A stretch of DNA of 64,000 bases, from the NCBI GenBank assembly GCA_035606355.1, contig DATNFO010000043.1, positions 120,824 to 184,823 of the forward strand. Direction: 5' to 3'. This document shows positions 32,058 to 40,120 of the stretch, one piece after another (the first letter of the stretch is position 1; the number at the start of each line of letters is the position of its first letter). A program made the translations under genes and the position numbers. This stretch comes from Sulfopaludibacter sp035606355. GTDB lineage: Bacteria; Acidobacteriota; Terriglobia; Bryobacterales; Bryobacteraceae. Below the pieces are notes generated by a model that saw only the letters and a list, made by a program, of their open reading frames with translations, was not told where the DNA came from and searched no databases.

Positions 32058-33333
32058 TTTCGGTAAGCACGTGGTATAGGAACAGGTGGCGATTGGTTTC
32101 CACGGCATCGCCCAGACAGGCAATACAGAATTCGCCGGCCGACATGAGCGCCAATGCCGCGCAGAGCCACGCTAGCCGCGACCGGCTCCGCAACGCCCAC
32201 GCGATACAGCCAAGCACCCAGAGTGGAGCGGTCAAGGGAGCATGTCGCAGCACCCAACTGCGTATGCCGCTCCAATATCCCGGCGCCTTCGCTCCCGGCG
32301 GCATGCCGCTGTGTCGCGGATAGTTGCCCATGCCCGGTTCCTGGAGTTCCCACGCTACCGTGTACAGGTTGTACCAGAGCGTTCCGAGCGTGCGCGCGGG
32401 ATGCGTGGCGTAAAAGCGGGCCACCTTCCAGTACGGCACGCGTTCGACGAAGCGCCTGCTCCACTCCGCGCTATCGGTGGGCGCTCCCGGCGAGTAGACG
32501 TGCATGCCGACATACGGCAATTCCGCTTCACCGAGGCCCAACTCCTTGAGATCGGCGAGCGGCGTGGGCGACCCCGGCGTGATGCCATAGAAGACCGCAT
32601 CGAACAAAGCTTCGCCGCGCCACGCTTGCGGCGCCGAATGCATCATCGGAATCACCGCGAGTACGATCACCGCCGCTGCCGCCGCTGCCCATTTCGTGCG
32701 CAGCATCAAAACCATCAAAACGGCGACGGCGATCCCCATCGGCGCGTGCTGAATCTTCGCTGTCACGTAGAGCAGCGCGGCCGCGGTGAGCGCAAGCAAT
32801 CGCCAGCGCGAGTAGCCAAACACCGCGATATTCACGGCGGCGGCAGTCAGCAGCGCGAGAGCGGTGAAGCCCGCCGCATCCATGTAGAACGTGTTGCAAT
32901 ACGCGAGATATGCGGCGTCACCGAAGAGGAACACGGCAATGCACGCGGCGCTCGTGCTCACGCGCGCGACCCACCACAGCGCCAGGAGGAGCGCACACAT
33001 GTGGACGAGCCCAAGCCAGCGGATGTCGAACGCCGAGCCGCGAGAAAACGGACGCGAGATGCGGAACGCCAGCCACGTGTACAGTTCCTCGGCCGTGTAG
33101 ACGCCGCTGTTCCAGATGTAATTCGTGGACTGAACGTACTTCAGCGGGTAGTAATTGTGGTCCTCCGCGGCGGCGCGCCCTTCCGCCGGGCCGATCCAGA
33201 ATGGACCGGTCACTTTCGGAAAGTCGCCGTTGTCCGCGATCCCGATGGCGGGGGGTGCGAACAGCCGCCAGCCGAAGAACACGGCGGCGACGGCGACCAC
33301 CAGCCACGCTGCTCGATTATGCGCCATCTGCAT
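31996..33333 (-). CDS. Polytopic membrane protein, probable GT-C-like sugar transferase
   Basis: The 445-residue protein has an N-terminal helix, a periplasmic-type loop with 'GIADNGDFPKVTGPFWIGP', then about eight membrane segments, a soluble loop, and a C-terminal helix pair. The Asp-rich first loop after helix 1 is a hallmark of GT-C glycosyltransferases, and the sequence recalls hexose transferases of the WsfD group. The donor and acceptor are unknown. It overlaps the end of the YfhO gene by 17 bp, so the two are probably translated together. Confidence 0.62.
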   Translation of the reverse strand: MQMAHNRAAWLVVAVAAVFFGWRLFAPPAIGIADNGDFPKVTGPFWIGPAEGRAAAEDHNYYPLKYVQSTNYIWNSGVYTAEELYTWLAFRISRPFSRGSAFDIRWLGLVHMCALLLALWWVARVSTSAACIAVFLFGDAAYLAYCNTFYMDAAGFTALALLTAAAVNIAVFGYSRWRLLALTAAALLYVTAKIQHAPMGIAVAVLMVLMLRTKWAAAAAAVIVLAVIPMMHSAPQAWRGEALFDAVFYGITPGSPTPLADLKELGLGEAELPYVGMHVYSPGAPTDSAEWSRRFVERVPYWKVARFYATHPARTLGTLWYNLYTVAWELQEPGMGNYPRHSGMPPGAKAPGYWSGIRSWVLRHAPLTAPLWVLGCIAWALRSRSRLAWLCAALALMSAGEFCIACLGDAVETNRHLFLYHVLTEITICFALTRLLAAVRRWVRA

Positions 33334-35530
33334 CGGAAACGCCCGCGGGCTCCCGCCGCCGCTGCAGCACCGCCGCGAGGCCGAAGCCCAACAGCGTGCA
33401 GAGCAACCCCAAGTACACCGACATCGGCCTGTACTTCATCACCACCGTGTGCCGCCCGGCATCCACAACGACGCCGCGAATGACCGTGTTCACCTTCCAG
33501 ATCTTCGCCGCGCGTCCATCCACTTCCGCGACCCAGCCCGGATAGTAATTGTCGCTGACCACGACGATGCCCTTGCACGCCATCTCCACATCCACTGCCG
33601 ACATCGAGGCCTTCTCCGTGACTTTAGTGACGCGGTCGGCAGCGCCGCAGCTATCGGGCTTCGGCAGAGTGCCCGTCATTACGGCAGCGGTCGCCAGGTC
33701 GGTGTGCTCATCGCGTACAAGGTCGCCGGCCTTCTCCTCATCGGGCGCTCCCGCGACGGCGTGGACCGTCCACGCGCGCGGAAACACGCGAGGGTTGCCC
33801 CACACCACCACGCCCGTTTTGCTCGTAAACAGCGGCGTCAGGCCCGGACGCATCGGCTTCCTGCTCACCTCATAGTTGATGCCGTACATCTGCGACAGAC
33901 GGTCAGTCCACCAACCCATGTCGCTGGTCGCGGTCAGCATGCTCGCGGTGGATGCCTGCACGGCGTCCACACGGAACCAATCGCCCAACGTGAACTTCAC
34001 ATCCTCATCGTTCACGGCTACGCGCTTCGGCTCGGGCAGCCATTGCAGATACGCACCGAGGTCCTGCATATCGTAAAGCGGCCTCAGGTACACGGCATGC
34101 TTCTCGTCGTTACTCGCGGGCCAATTGTACCCGGCTTCGTTGCCCTGCTCGATCACCATGAGCACGCCGATCAGCAGCAGGGCCCACTCGGGGCGCAGAT
34201 AGCCGCGAATCCAGACGGTCAACAGGGCAGCGAACAGGAGCGCCAACAGACCCACCATGACCGCTCGCGGATCGGCGGTGAATGCAGTGGCGAAAACGGG
34301 CCGCGCCAGGATCAACACCATCGCCGCCCCGCCCAACCACGACAGCGCCTTCAACACCTTGCTTTCGCGCGCCAATTCCGGCCGTTCGCCCAACATGTCC
34401 GCGCCGAACGCGACCAGGCATGCGATGCAGAAATGCAAAATGCTGAGGCTGACGATCGGCGCGCGCGATTTTTCCACTCCCGGCACCAACGCGTAAAACC
34501 ACCAATACAGCGCATCGGTGCCGGACATCGCATACAGCAGCGCACAGAGGCCGAGCACGACAAACAGCCGCACCTCGCGCCTGCGGAAGCCACCCCGGAT
34601 CGCAACCGCCGCCAGACTGAGTGCGACGATTCCGGCGAAGGGATCGGTGCGCAGGCCCGACCCGCCGGGAAGGAGCAGGTGCCCCAATTCGCTGGCCGGC
34701 AGCCCGCTATTCTGATGCTCGGCCGCCGGGACGCGGTCCTTCCAAGTGAGCGCCCCGCTACCAGTCCACCGCTTCGCAAGCTTTCCGTATTCGATAGCCG
34801 GGAGCACCTGCACGGCGCTTACCAGCGCCATCACGCCGCTCATCACGCCGAGCGTAAACGCCGCCTGCCGCCGCGTCGACCTTCGCACCAACCCAACTGC
34901 CGCGACGCCGGCCGCCGCGAGCGTCAGCATCACGGATGGCTCGTGATGCCCGCAGAGCCATGACACGCCGAGAAACACACCGGCCCAAGCGGCGCTTCTT
35001 ACGGGCGTGCGCCCGCGCAGCGCTCGCATCAGAAAGAGAAAGACGAGCGGAGCCCAAATGCCGGGCTGCACCTGCTGCGGCCACTCGGTGTTTCCGCAAT
35101 ACCCCGCCGTCGCGTAGAACACCGCGCCGATTGCCGATGCCGGCCGTCCACATCGTAAGTCGCGGAACAACAGCCACGCAAAGATCGCTGCCGCCACGTG
35201 AATCAGCACATACCAGAGGTTGACGGCAACCGGATTCAAGTACCCGTGCTGCAGCGGCGCCAGCGCAAGCAGGAACGTGAACGGGCTGGTGACGCCCGGC
35301 TGTACCTGACCGATCAGCGATTGCCCCATCCATTCGTAAGGAGTCCAGAGCATCACGCGGAAATGGCGCAGCGCATACACCTGGGCCTGCAGCCATGGCA
35401 TCACCTGATTCGCGTTGTCCGGCGATTCCAGAAACGTGTACTGATGCGTCAGGACGAGCTTCCAAAATACGGTGATGACGCCCGCGAGCATGAGCAGTAT
35501 AGGCGCAGCACGTTGGAAGCGAGCGTTCAC
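33317..35530 (-). CDS. YfhO-family membrane protein
   Basis: This large membrane protein (737 residues) starts with 'ILLMLAGVITVFWKLVLTHQ' and a periplasmic loop 'ESPDNANQVMPWLQAQ', followed by a long series of membrane helices. The C-terminal soluble domain contains 'NYYPGWVAEVDG' and ends with another helix pair. Both the loop and the 'YYPGW' motif are typical of YfhO/PF09586, proteins thought to add sugars to envelope polymers such as lipoteichoic acid. The start is a GTG. Substrate in this organism unknown. Confidence 0.82.
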   Translation of the reverse strand: MNARFQRAAPILLMLAGVITVFWKLVLTHQYTFLESPDNANQVMPWLQAQVYALRHFRVMLWTPYEWMGQSLIGQVQPGVTSPFTFLLALAPLQHGYLNPVAVNLWYVLIHVAAAIFAWLLFRDLRCGRPASAIGAVFYATAGYCGNTEWPQQVQPGIWAPLVFLFLMRALRGRTPVRSAAWAGVFLGVSWLCGHHEPSVMLTLAAAGVAAVGLVRRSTRRQAAFTLGVMSGVMALVSAVQVLPAIEYGKLAKRWTGSGALTWKDRVPAAEHQNSGLPASELGHLLLPGGSGLRTDPFAGIVALSLAAVAIRGGFRRREVRLFVVLGLCALLYAMSGTDALYWWFYALVPGVEKSRAPIVSLSILHFCIACLVAFGADMLGERPELARESKVLKALSWLGGAAMVLILARPVFATAFTADPRAVMVGLLALLFAALLTVWIRGYLRPEWALLLIGVLMVIEQGNEAGYNWPASNDEKHAVYLRPLYDMQDLGAYLQWLPEPKRVAVNDEDVKFTLGDWFRVDAVQASTASMLTATSDMGWWTDRLSQMYGINYEVSRKPMRPGLTPLFTSKTGVVVWGNPRVFPRAWTVHAVAGAPDEEKAGDLVRDEHTDLATAAVMTGTLPKPDSCGAADRVTKVTEKASMSAVDVEMACKGIVVVSDNYYPGWVAEVDGRAAKIWKVNTVIRGVVVDAGRHTVVMKYRPMSVYLGLLCTLLGFGLAAVLQRRREPAGVSDADGA

Positions 35531-35551
35531 GGGAACAGATATGGTAGCAGG

Positions 35552-36115
35552 CTAGTGTATACGACGCGCCTTTTCGAAATCGTCCTTGAGGCGGGCGGTG
35601 ATCTTCTCGGCGACGTCGGCGCTGGCGCCGTGAAACTTCGCGCCGAGACTCTCCTGAATCGTGGACCAGATGACGTCGCCGTCCTTATCCACGATGCGCA
35701 CTGCCGCGATCGCCTCATGCCGGCGATCCGTGGAACGTTCCGCCTCGCTTTCTCCGATGCCTAAGCCGGCCGTGTTGGCCGTCCGCGATAAGCCGCTGCC
35801 TCGGCCAGTTCCGAGGTTGGCATGCGCGTTCACGCTATCGCTGCTCTGGTGGACTTCCGTGAAAACGAGATCTTCGGCCGCTCCGCGAATGATCGCGTCG
35901 GCGCGCTCCTGATTTTCGGTGACGGTGAATAGCTCCGCGCCCGCCAGACTGCTGATCAGGATGTCGCGCATCTGAGCCGCTGTCTCGCCGCCGGTCAGCC
36001 GGTCGACGTAGACGCGATGGACATTCAGCAGTTTGGCGAGAGATGCTTCATGGGCCGCCGGCGTGGGAGTGCCATCCGCCATGGCGGCTACGGCCAACAA
36101 CAGGAGAACGTTCAT
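35552..36115 (-). CDS. Secreted protein of unknown function
   Basis: The 187-residue protein has a short signal-like N-terminus ('NVLLLLAVAAMADG'). An alpha/beta domain with 'HRVYVDRLTGGETAAQMRDI' and 'ERADAIIRGAAEDLVF' follows, and then a Gly/Ser-rich segment and 'AAVRIVDKDGDVIWST'. This order recalls small periplasmic proteins of the CsgG/LpoB fold class, but the match is too weak to name it. Its ATG overlaps the next upstream gene's stop (ATGA), so both are co-translated. Confidence 0.6.
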   Translation of the reverse strand: MNVLLLLAVAAMADGTPTPAAHEASLAKLLNVHRVYVDRLTGGETAAQMRDILISSLAGAELFTVTENQERADAIIRGAAEDLVFTEVHQSSDSVNAHANLGTGRGSGLSRTANTAGLGIGESEAERSTDRRHEAIAAVRIVDKDGDVIWSTIQESLGAKFHGASADVAEKITARLKDDFEKARRIH

Positions 36116-36573
36116 CGGGCAATCGCCTTTCTGGCTTCCTCGTCCTGGAATTCGATGCGGCGTCCGGAGCGCGCCTCAAGGCTCGCCAGCAGCGGCCGGA
36201 TGTCGCCCTTCTCCACGCGAATGACGAGCGCCTGCCGGCGGCCGTCGCCATCTTCGAAACCCAGGGTCAGGAAGTGCTTGTGGGATTTGCTCAGCAGGAG
36301 CATGGGCGAAATCAGCACCGCCTCGGCATACCGGCGGCTGACGGTCTGGCCGTATTCGAGCGTAGTGATTTTCCGATAGGGGATGCGGAATTCCGCGGAT
36401 TTCGCGGGCTGCACGCCGAGCATGTCGGCATCCGCGAGATTGAGATGAATGGAGGATTTGGCGGGCAGCTCCGGGAGAGTTCCGCCCACCACCTGAACGC
36501 GGATGCCGACCCCTGCCGCACACATGCCGCTAAGGAGGAGGAACAGAGCGAGCGTGCGGAACCTGAATGTCAT
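36112..36573 (-). CDS. Secreted protein of unknown function
   Basis: From the ATG at 36573 this gives 153 residues with a signal peptide ('TLALFLLLSGMCAAGVG') and a compact domain. The domain has alternating strands 'EFRIPYRKITTLEYGQTVSR' and 'KSHKHFLTLGFED', resembling PH-like domains of bacterial membrane-associated proteins. It overlaps the following secreted-protein gene by 4 bp. A longer frame extends 42 codons upstream into the ClC gene but without a signal sequence. Confidence 0.6.
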   Translation of the reverse strand: MTFRFRTLALFLLLSGMCAAGVGIRVQVVGGTLPELPAKSSIHLNLADADMLGVQPAKSAEFRIPYRKITTLEYGQTVSRRYAEAVLISPMLLLSKSHKHFLTLGFEDGDGRRQALVIRVEKGDIRPLLASLEARSGRRIEFQDEEARKAIAR

Positions 36574-36610
36574 GGCCCGGCTAATCAGTGCGCCGCGAGC
36601 CGGGATTCTC

Positions 36611-38140
36611 TCACCTATTTCCGTCGATTCCGTAGGCGTGGTGCACGTCTTCCAGGCGCAGCACGCCGATCGCCTCCTCGGGCTTCGCCCGGCTCGCAAC
36701 GCGCAGAATCTCCGTATGCGCGAGCAGCCTCAGGGCCGAATCGAGCGGCACATCCGGATAGATCCGCGGCGCGCCCGAAAGGTCCGCGTCCACGGGCACG
36801 GGCTGCATCGCGTCTTCCACGCGCAGCACCTCGGTGGAACGGTACTCTTCGGCCGACGGCAGGTCCACGCCTTCCTGATGCGCCAGCATCGTAAAAAATG
36901 GGACGGGAGCCAGACGCCGGGAGATGAAATACGAGATGGTATTCGCGATCATCACGGGCAGGATAATGACGTAGCTCGCGCTCACCTCGAACACCATGAA
37001 GATGCTGGTCATCGGCGCGCGAAAGACGCCCGAGAAAAAGGTGCCCATGCCGACCAGCACGTACGCGCCGCCGGGGCTCACGGGTGACGGCCAATAGTGT
37101 TGAGCCAGGCCGCCGAGTCCGCCGCCGAGCATCGCGCCGATGAAGAGTGTGGGCGCAAACATGCCGCCCGGAATCCCGGTGCTAAAACAGAACAGCGTGA
37201 CAATGAGCTTGGCCGCCGCAAGAATCAGCAGCAGATTCCAGGGGAAGCGATCGTGCAGCGCGAAATCGATGGCGTCGTAACCGGCGCCCATCACTTCCGG
37301 CAGCCACAATCCGGCGAATCCCACGAAGAAGCCGGCGCATAACACCTGAACGAGTTCGGTGCTGCGCGGCAGTCTTTCCAGGCGTTTGCGGAGCGCTTCG
37401 ATGAGCTTCACGAATGCCGCGGATAGGAGACCGCCCGCCACGCCCATGAGCGCATAAACGACCAGCTCACTGGCATGGGTCAACTCAAAGGCCGGCACAA
37501 GGAATAGCGGATCGTTGCCGAGAAACCAGCGCGTCACCACCACGGCCGAGACGGCGGATAGCACGATCGACCCCACTACGCCGGCATTCCAGGACGCGAC
37601 CACTTCTTCCATCACGAAGAGCACTCCCGTAATGGGAGTGTTGAAAGCCGCGGCGATGCCGGCAGCCGCCCCGACGGGCGCGATTAGCCGCATGTTCTTA
37701 CGCCCGAGTTTAAAGAGGCGCCCTAAGAGCGATGCCACGCCGGCGCCCATCTGCAGCGACGGGTCTTCGGGGCCCAGTGAGTTGCCCGAGCCGATGGCGA
37801 TGGAGCACGCCACGAACTTGCCGAAGATCGTGCTGGTGGGCACGTGTCCATCGGAGATGTAGAGTGCCGCCTTGGTCTGATTCACGCCGCTGCCTCGGGC
37901 CGCCGGAAATACGCGGGTCGCCAGAAGGGTTGCCGCGAGCGCCCCGACGGTCGGAGAAATCAGCCGGCCAAAGCGGAATTTGCCACTCAGTGCGCCGAGG
38001 CTGTACCAGCTTATGAAATCGATAGCGATGTGGAAGCACACCACCATCAGACCGGCAAATACGCCGATCAAAATGGCGAGGAATAAAAACCGCTGAGTCT
38101 CGCTGAGCGCGAGGTGTTTACGGAACTGCGCCGGTGTCAT
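36611..38140 (-). CDS. ClC-family chloride channel/transporter with C-terminal CBS-like region
   Basis: The 509-residue protein has the ClC membrane core with selectivity motifs 'GSGNSLGPEDPSLQMG' (the usual GREGP reads GPEDP; the gating Glu is kept) and 'GIPGGMFAPTLFIGAML'. The C-terminal cytoplasmic part ends with a short CBS-like stretch ('PDVPLDSALRLLAHTEILRV'). It probably moves chloride or a similar anion across the inner membrane. It overlaps the TPR gene by 4 bp. Confidence 0.87.
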   Translation of the reverse strand: MTPAQFRKHLALSETQRFLFLAILIGVFAGLMVVCFHIAIDFISWYSLGALSGKFRFGRLISPTVGALAATLLATRVFPAARGSGVNQTKAALYISDGHVPTSTIFGKFVACSIAIGSGNSLGPEDPSLQMGAGVASLLGRLFKLGRKNMRLIAPVGAAAGIAAAFNTPITGVLFVMEEVVASWNAGVVGSIVLSAVSAVVVTRWFLGNDPLFLVPAFELTHASELVVYALMGVAGGLLSAAFVKLIEALRKRLERLPRSTELVQVLCAGFFVGFAGLWLPEVMGAGYDAIDFALHDRFPWNLLLILAAAKLIVTLFCFSTGIPGGMFAPTLFIGAMLGGGLGGLAQHYWPSPVSPGGAYVLVGMGTFFSGVFRAPMTSIFMVFEVSASYVIILPVMIANTISYFISRRLAPVPFFTMLAHQEGVDLPSAEEYRSTEVLRVEDAMQPVPVDADLSGAPRIYPDVPLDSALRLLAHTEILRVASRAKPEEAIGVLRLEDVHHAYGIDGNR

Positions 38141-39234
38141 TGCGCCGCAGCCATTTGCCGCTGAATTTTGGCCAGCACCGCCGAGAGCGCCGCGCCGGGG
38201 GCGGCCTGCGCGCAGCTGCGGCCGATGGTTCCGAAGCGGACCGCCATACCGAGCATTTCGACTACATCGCCATCCTGCCGTTTCGCGGGCTTCTCCTGAA
38301 GCAGCCGCGTGGTTTCTGTTTGCGAATCCGCAGGCAGGGAGCCGCAGCGTTGCGCCTCGTCCGCCGCCAGCTGCAACAACACCCGGGCCCGTTCGAAGCG
38401 GTCGTTCGCCCGCAGATTCACAAGCGTCGGATCGAGTTCGAGGATGCGGGTACAGTCGGCGATCGCACGGTCGAGCGAGGGGTCGTTCAAACCATCCCGC
38501 TGCGCTTCCTGATACGCCTTGCGTGCGCCCGCGAAATCGCCGGTCGCATACTTGGTGTCGCCGAGGCCCTTCTCCGCCGCGGCATCGCGGCGATCGGTCT
38601 TTAACATCGCCTGGTAAATCTCGGCGGCGTGTTGCGGCGAGCCATTGGCCAGCAGCAGGGTGGCAAGGCGCCGCCGCGTAGGCGTGTCGTTCGCCGGGGT
38701 CTCGGATGCCAGATCCAGCAGTTGCGCCAGCACCTGATGCGGCTTGTTCTCGCGCTGCAAAACTCCGGTCAATTCCAAGCGCGCGGAGATGCGGCTTTCG
38801 GTCGCGTGCTCCGGCCAGAAGCCGTAGATCGCTCGCTGGTAATACGTGACGGCATCGTTATCATGATGGTCGCGGGCCGCGATACGCGCCAGCATGAGGT
38901 TAATCTGGCCATTGGTGGGATCGTCGGCGCGAAGGTCGGTCAGGTGAGTCTCCGCTTCGTCCAGACGCCCCAATTCCATGAGGGATCGCGCCAGCGCCAT
39001 TCGGTATTTTTCGTTGTTGTGCTCGTAGACGAGCGCGGCGCGAAAATCCTCGGCGGCCTGCGCGCTGTGGCCGCGGCCCGCAAGTTGGATGCCCTCGTCA
39101 TACAGAGCTTCGGCGCGGCTGATGCGCGTATGCACGTACGCCCGCGACAGCAGGATCGTCGCGATCATCAGCAGGGCCAGGGATCCGGCCACAGCGAGTG
39201 CAGCGCCGCGGCTCGTCGCCGGAGTCATCTCCAT
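38137..39234 (-). CDS. Membrane-anchored TPR protein
   Basis: The 365-residue protein has one N-terminal membrane segment ('ALAVAGSLALLMIATILLSR') and then TPR-like repeats, such as 'GHSAQAAEDFRAALVYEHNN' and 'HAAEIYQAMLKTDRRDAAA', exposed to the periplasm. It overlaps the ClC gene, suggesting a functional or assembly link. No catalytic motif is seen. Confidence 0.75.
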   Translation of the reverse strand: MEMTPATSRGAALAVAGSLALLMIATILLSRAYVHTRISRAEALYDEGIQLAGRGHSAQAAEDFRAALVYEHNNEKYRMALARSLMELGRLDEAETHLTDLRADDPTNGQINLMLARIAARDHHDNDAVTYYQRAIYGFWPEHATESRISARLELTGVLQRENKPHQVLAQLLDLASETPANDTPTRRRLATLLLANGSPQHAAEIYQAMLKTDRRDAAAEKGLGDTKYATGDFAGARKAYQEAQRDGLNDPSLDRAIADCTRILELDPTLVNLRANDRFERARVLLQLAADEAQRCGSLPADSQTETTRLLQEKPAKRQDGDVVEMLGMAVRFGTIGRSCAQAAPGAALSAVLAKIQRQMAAAQ

Positions 39235-39331
39235 TCAGAGTAACGCGCAGCACGCCCGCGGCGCCAATTTGCGCCGAGTACGCCGGAGTACACTAGATGA
39301 ACTACCTATGGCCGCTATCTGCCGGGTCTGT

Positions 39332-39433
39332 GAAAAACCGAATTGCTTTCGCGCCGGCTTCAAAACGCACTCGAATACGGCGTTGTGAAAATATCGAATC
39401 GCTTTTATGCCGCGTTCAAAACGCACTCGAATC
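39332..39433. repeat. Two direct repeats with 'TTCAAAACGCACTCGAAT'
   Basis: Two copies with a 56-bp period (39332-39377 and 39387-39433) share GAATYGCTTT, then about ten variable bases, then TTCAAAACGCACTCGAAT. A third copy is at 63808-63858. The element is noncoding and directly precedes the long inverted repeat. The rest of the gap 39235-39331 shows nothing. Confidence 0.7.
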
Positions 39434-39439
39434 GTCGGC

Positions 39440-39527
39440 ACCTTTTACCGCTCGCTTACGGTCACGGCTCCGTATGTAGTTGATGCTGCTAACGGAGCCG
39501 CGACCGTAAGGAAGCGGTAAAAGGTGT
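39440..39527. repeat. Long inverted repeat (35-37-bp arms), MITE-like
   Basis: The left arm (39440-39475, starting CACCTTTTACCGCT) and the right arm (39491-39527, ending AGCGGTAAAAGGTG) are complementary at about 33 of 36 positions around a 15-nt loop. The end sequence CACCTTTTACCGCT recurs twice at 63781-63880. The right arm runs into the start of the chimeric gene. Confidence 0.75.
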
Positions 39528-40120
39528 ATCGAAAGGCGAATGGAGTGCGACGACAACACCAGCCGGATTTCTTCACAACCCTGCTACTGACGGTCGCCGT
39601 CTGTTGCGGCTTTGGGCAAGCCGGCGACGAAGCCATCCGCGTCGAAGTTGCCGCCATCCATGAGTCTGTGCCGGTCGCAAAGTACGAGCGTCTGACGATG
39701 GAGACCCTCCCGGCCATCAATGTTTACGGGTCTCAATTCTTCATCAGAAACTATACCGTCGTCAAGTGGATTGCTGCCGCTTACGAAGTCCCTGAGCTTC
39801 TGGTTTCAGGGCCCGGGTGGATAGCGTTTCCCGCCAAGAAACGGCCGGCGTACACCACAGTCCAAACGACGGTCTACCGCTTAGAGGCCAAGAAAGTGCT
39901 GCGCCGCACCCGCAAGATCGCTACAGCACTCATCTTTGAGGCCGCCGTATCCCGTGAGGCTGCGCAGCGCAGGCTCGTGGACGAGTTGCTGGGTCTGTTC
40001 GGAGGACGCAGCCGACCGATTATGGCGCACTTGATTGAATCCGGCACGCTGACGCTTGAAGATGTGCGGGAGGCGGAGAGGACGCTATTGAGGCTCGCCG
40101 GAGAGGAGAAGCAGAAGTGA
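39524..40120 (+). CDS. TIGR03435-BlaI/MecI chimeric protein
   Basis: This ~198-residue frame has a hydrophobic signal-like stretch ('FFTTLLLTVAVCCGFGQAG'). A segment follows that matches the first part of TIGR03435 ('VEVAAIHESV', 'VVKWIAAAYEVPELLVSGPG'). From about residue 105 it continues as the C-terminal half of a BlaI/MecI repressor: recognition helix and wing 'AYTTVQTTVYRLEAKKVLRR', then the dimerisation part with 'VSREAAQRRLVDELLGLFGG'. BlaI helices 1-2 are missing. The GTG at 39524 lies in the inverted repeat, so the real start is uncertain (GTG at 39545 possible). Its stop overlaps the M56 gene (GTGA). Confidence 0.68.
   Translation: MYRKANGVRRQHQPDFFTTLLLTVAVCCGFGQAGDEAIRVEVAAIHESVPVAKYERLTMETLPAINVYGSQFFIRNYTVVKWIAAAYEVPELLVSGPGWIAFPAKKRPAYTTVQTTVYRLEAKKVLRRTRKIATALIFEAAVSREAAQRRLVDELLGLFGGRSRPIMAHLIESGTLTLEDVREAERTLLRLAGEEKQK

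Noticed and set aside
33155..34963. 602-codon plus-strand frame antisense to the YfhO gene
   Set aside because: Arg/His-rich shadow in high-GC DNA; the minus-strand membrane protein has clear helices and family motifs.
39332..39433. Possible CRISPR-like direct repeats
   Set aside because: Only two adjacent copies with 56-bp period, imperfect repeats, no further spacers and no cas genes in the window.
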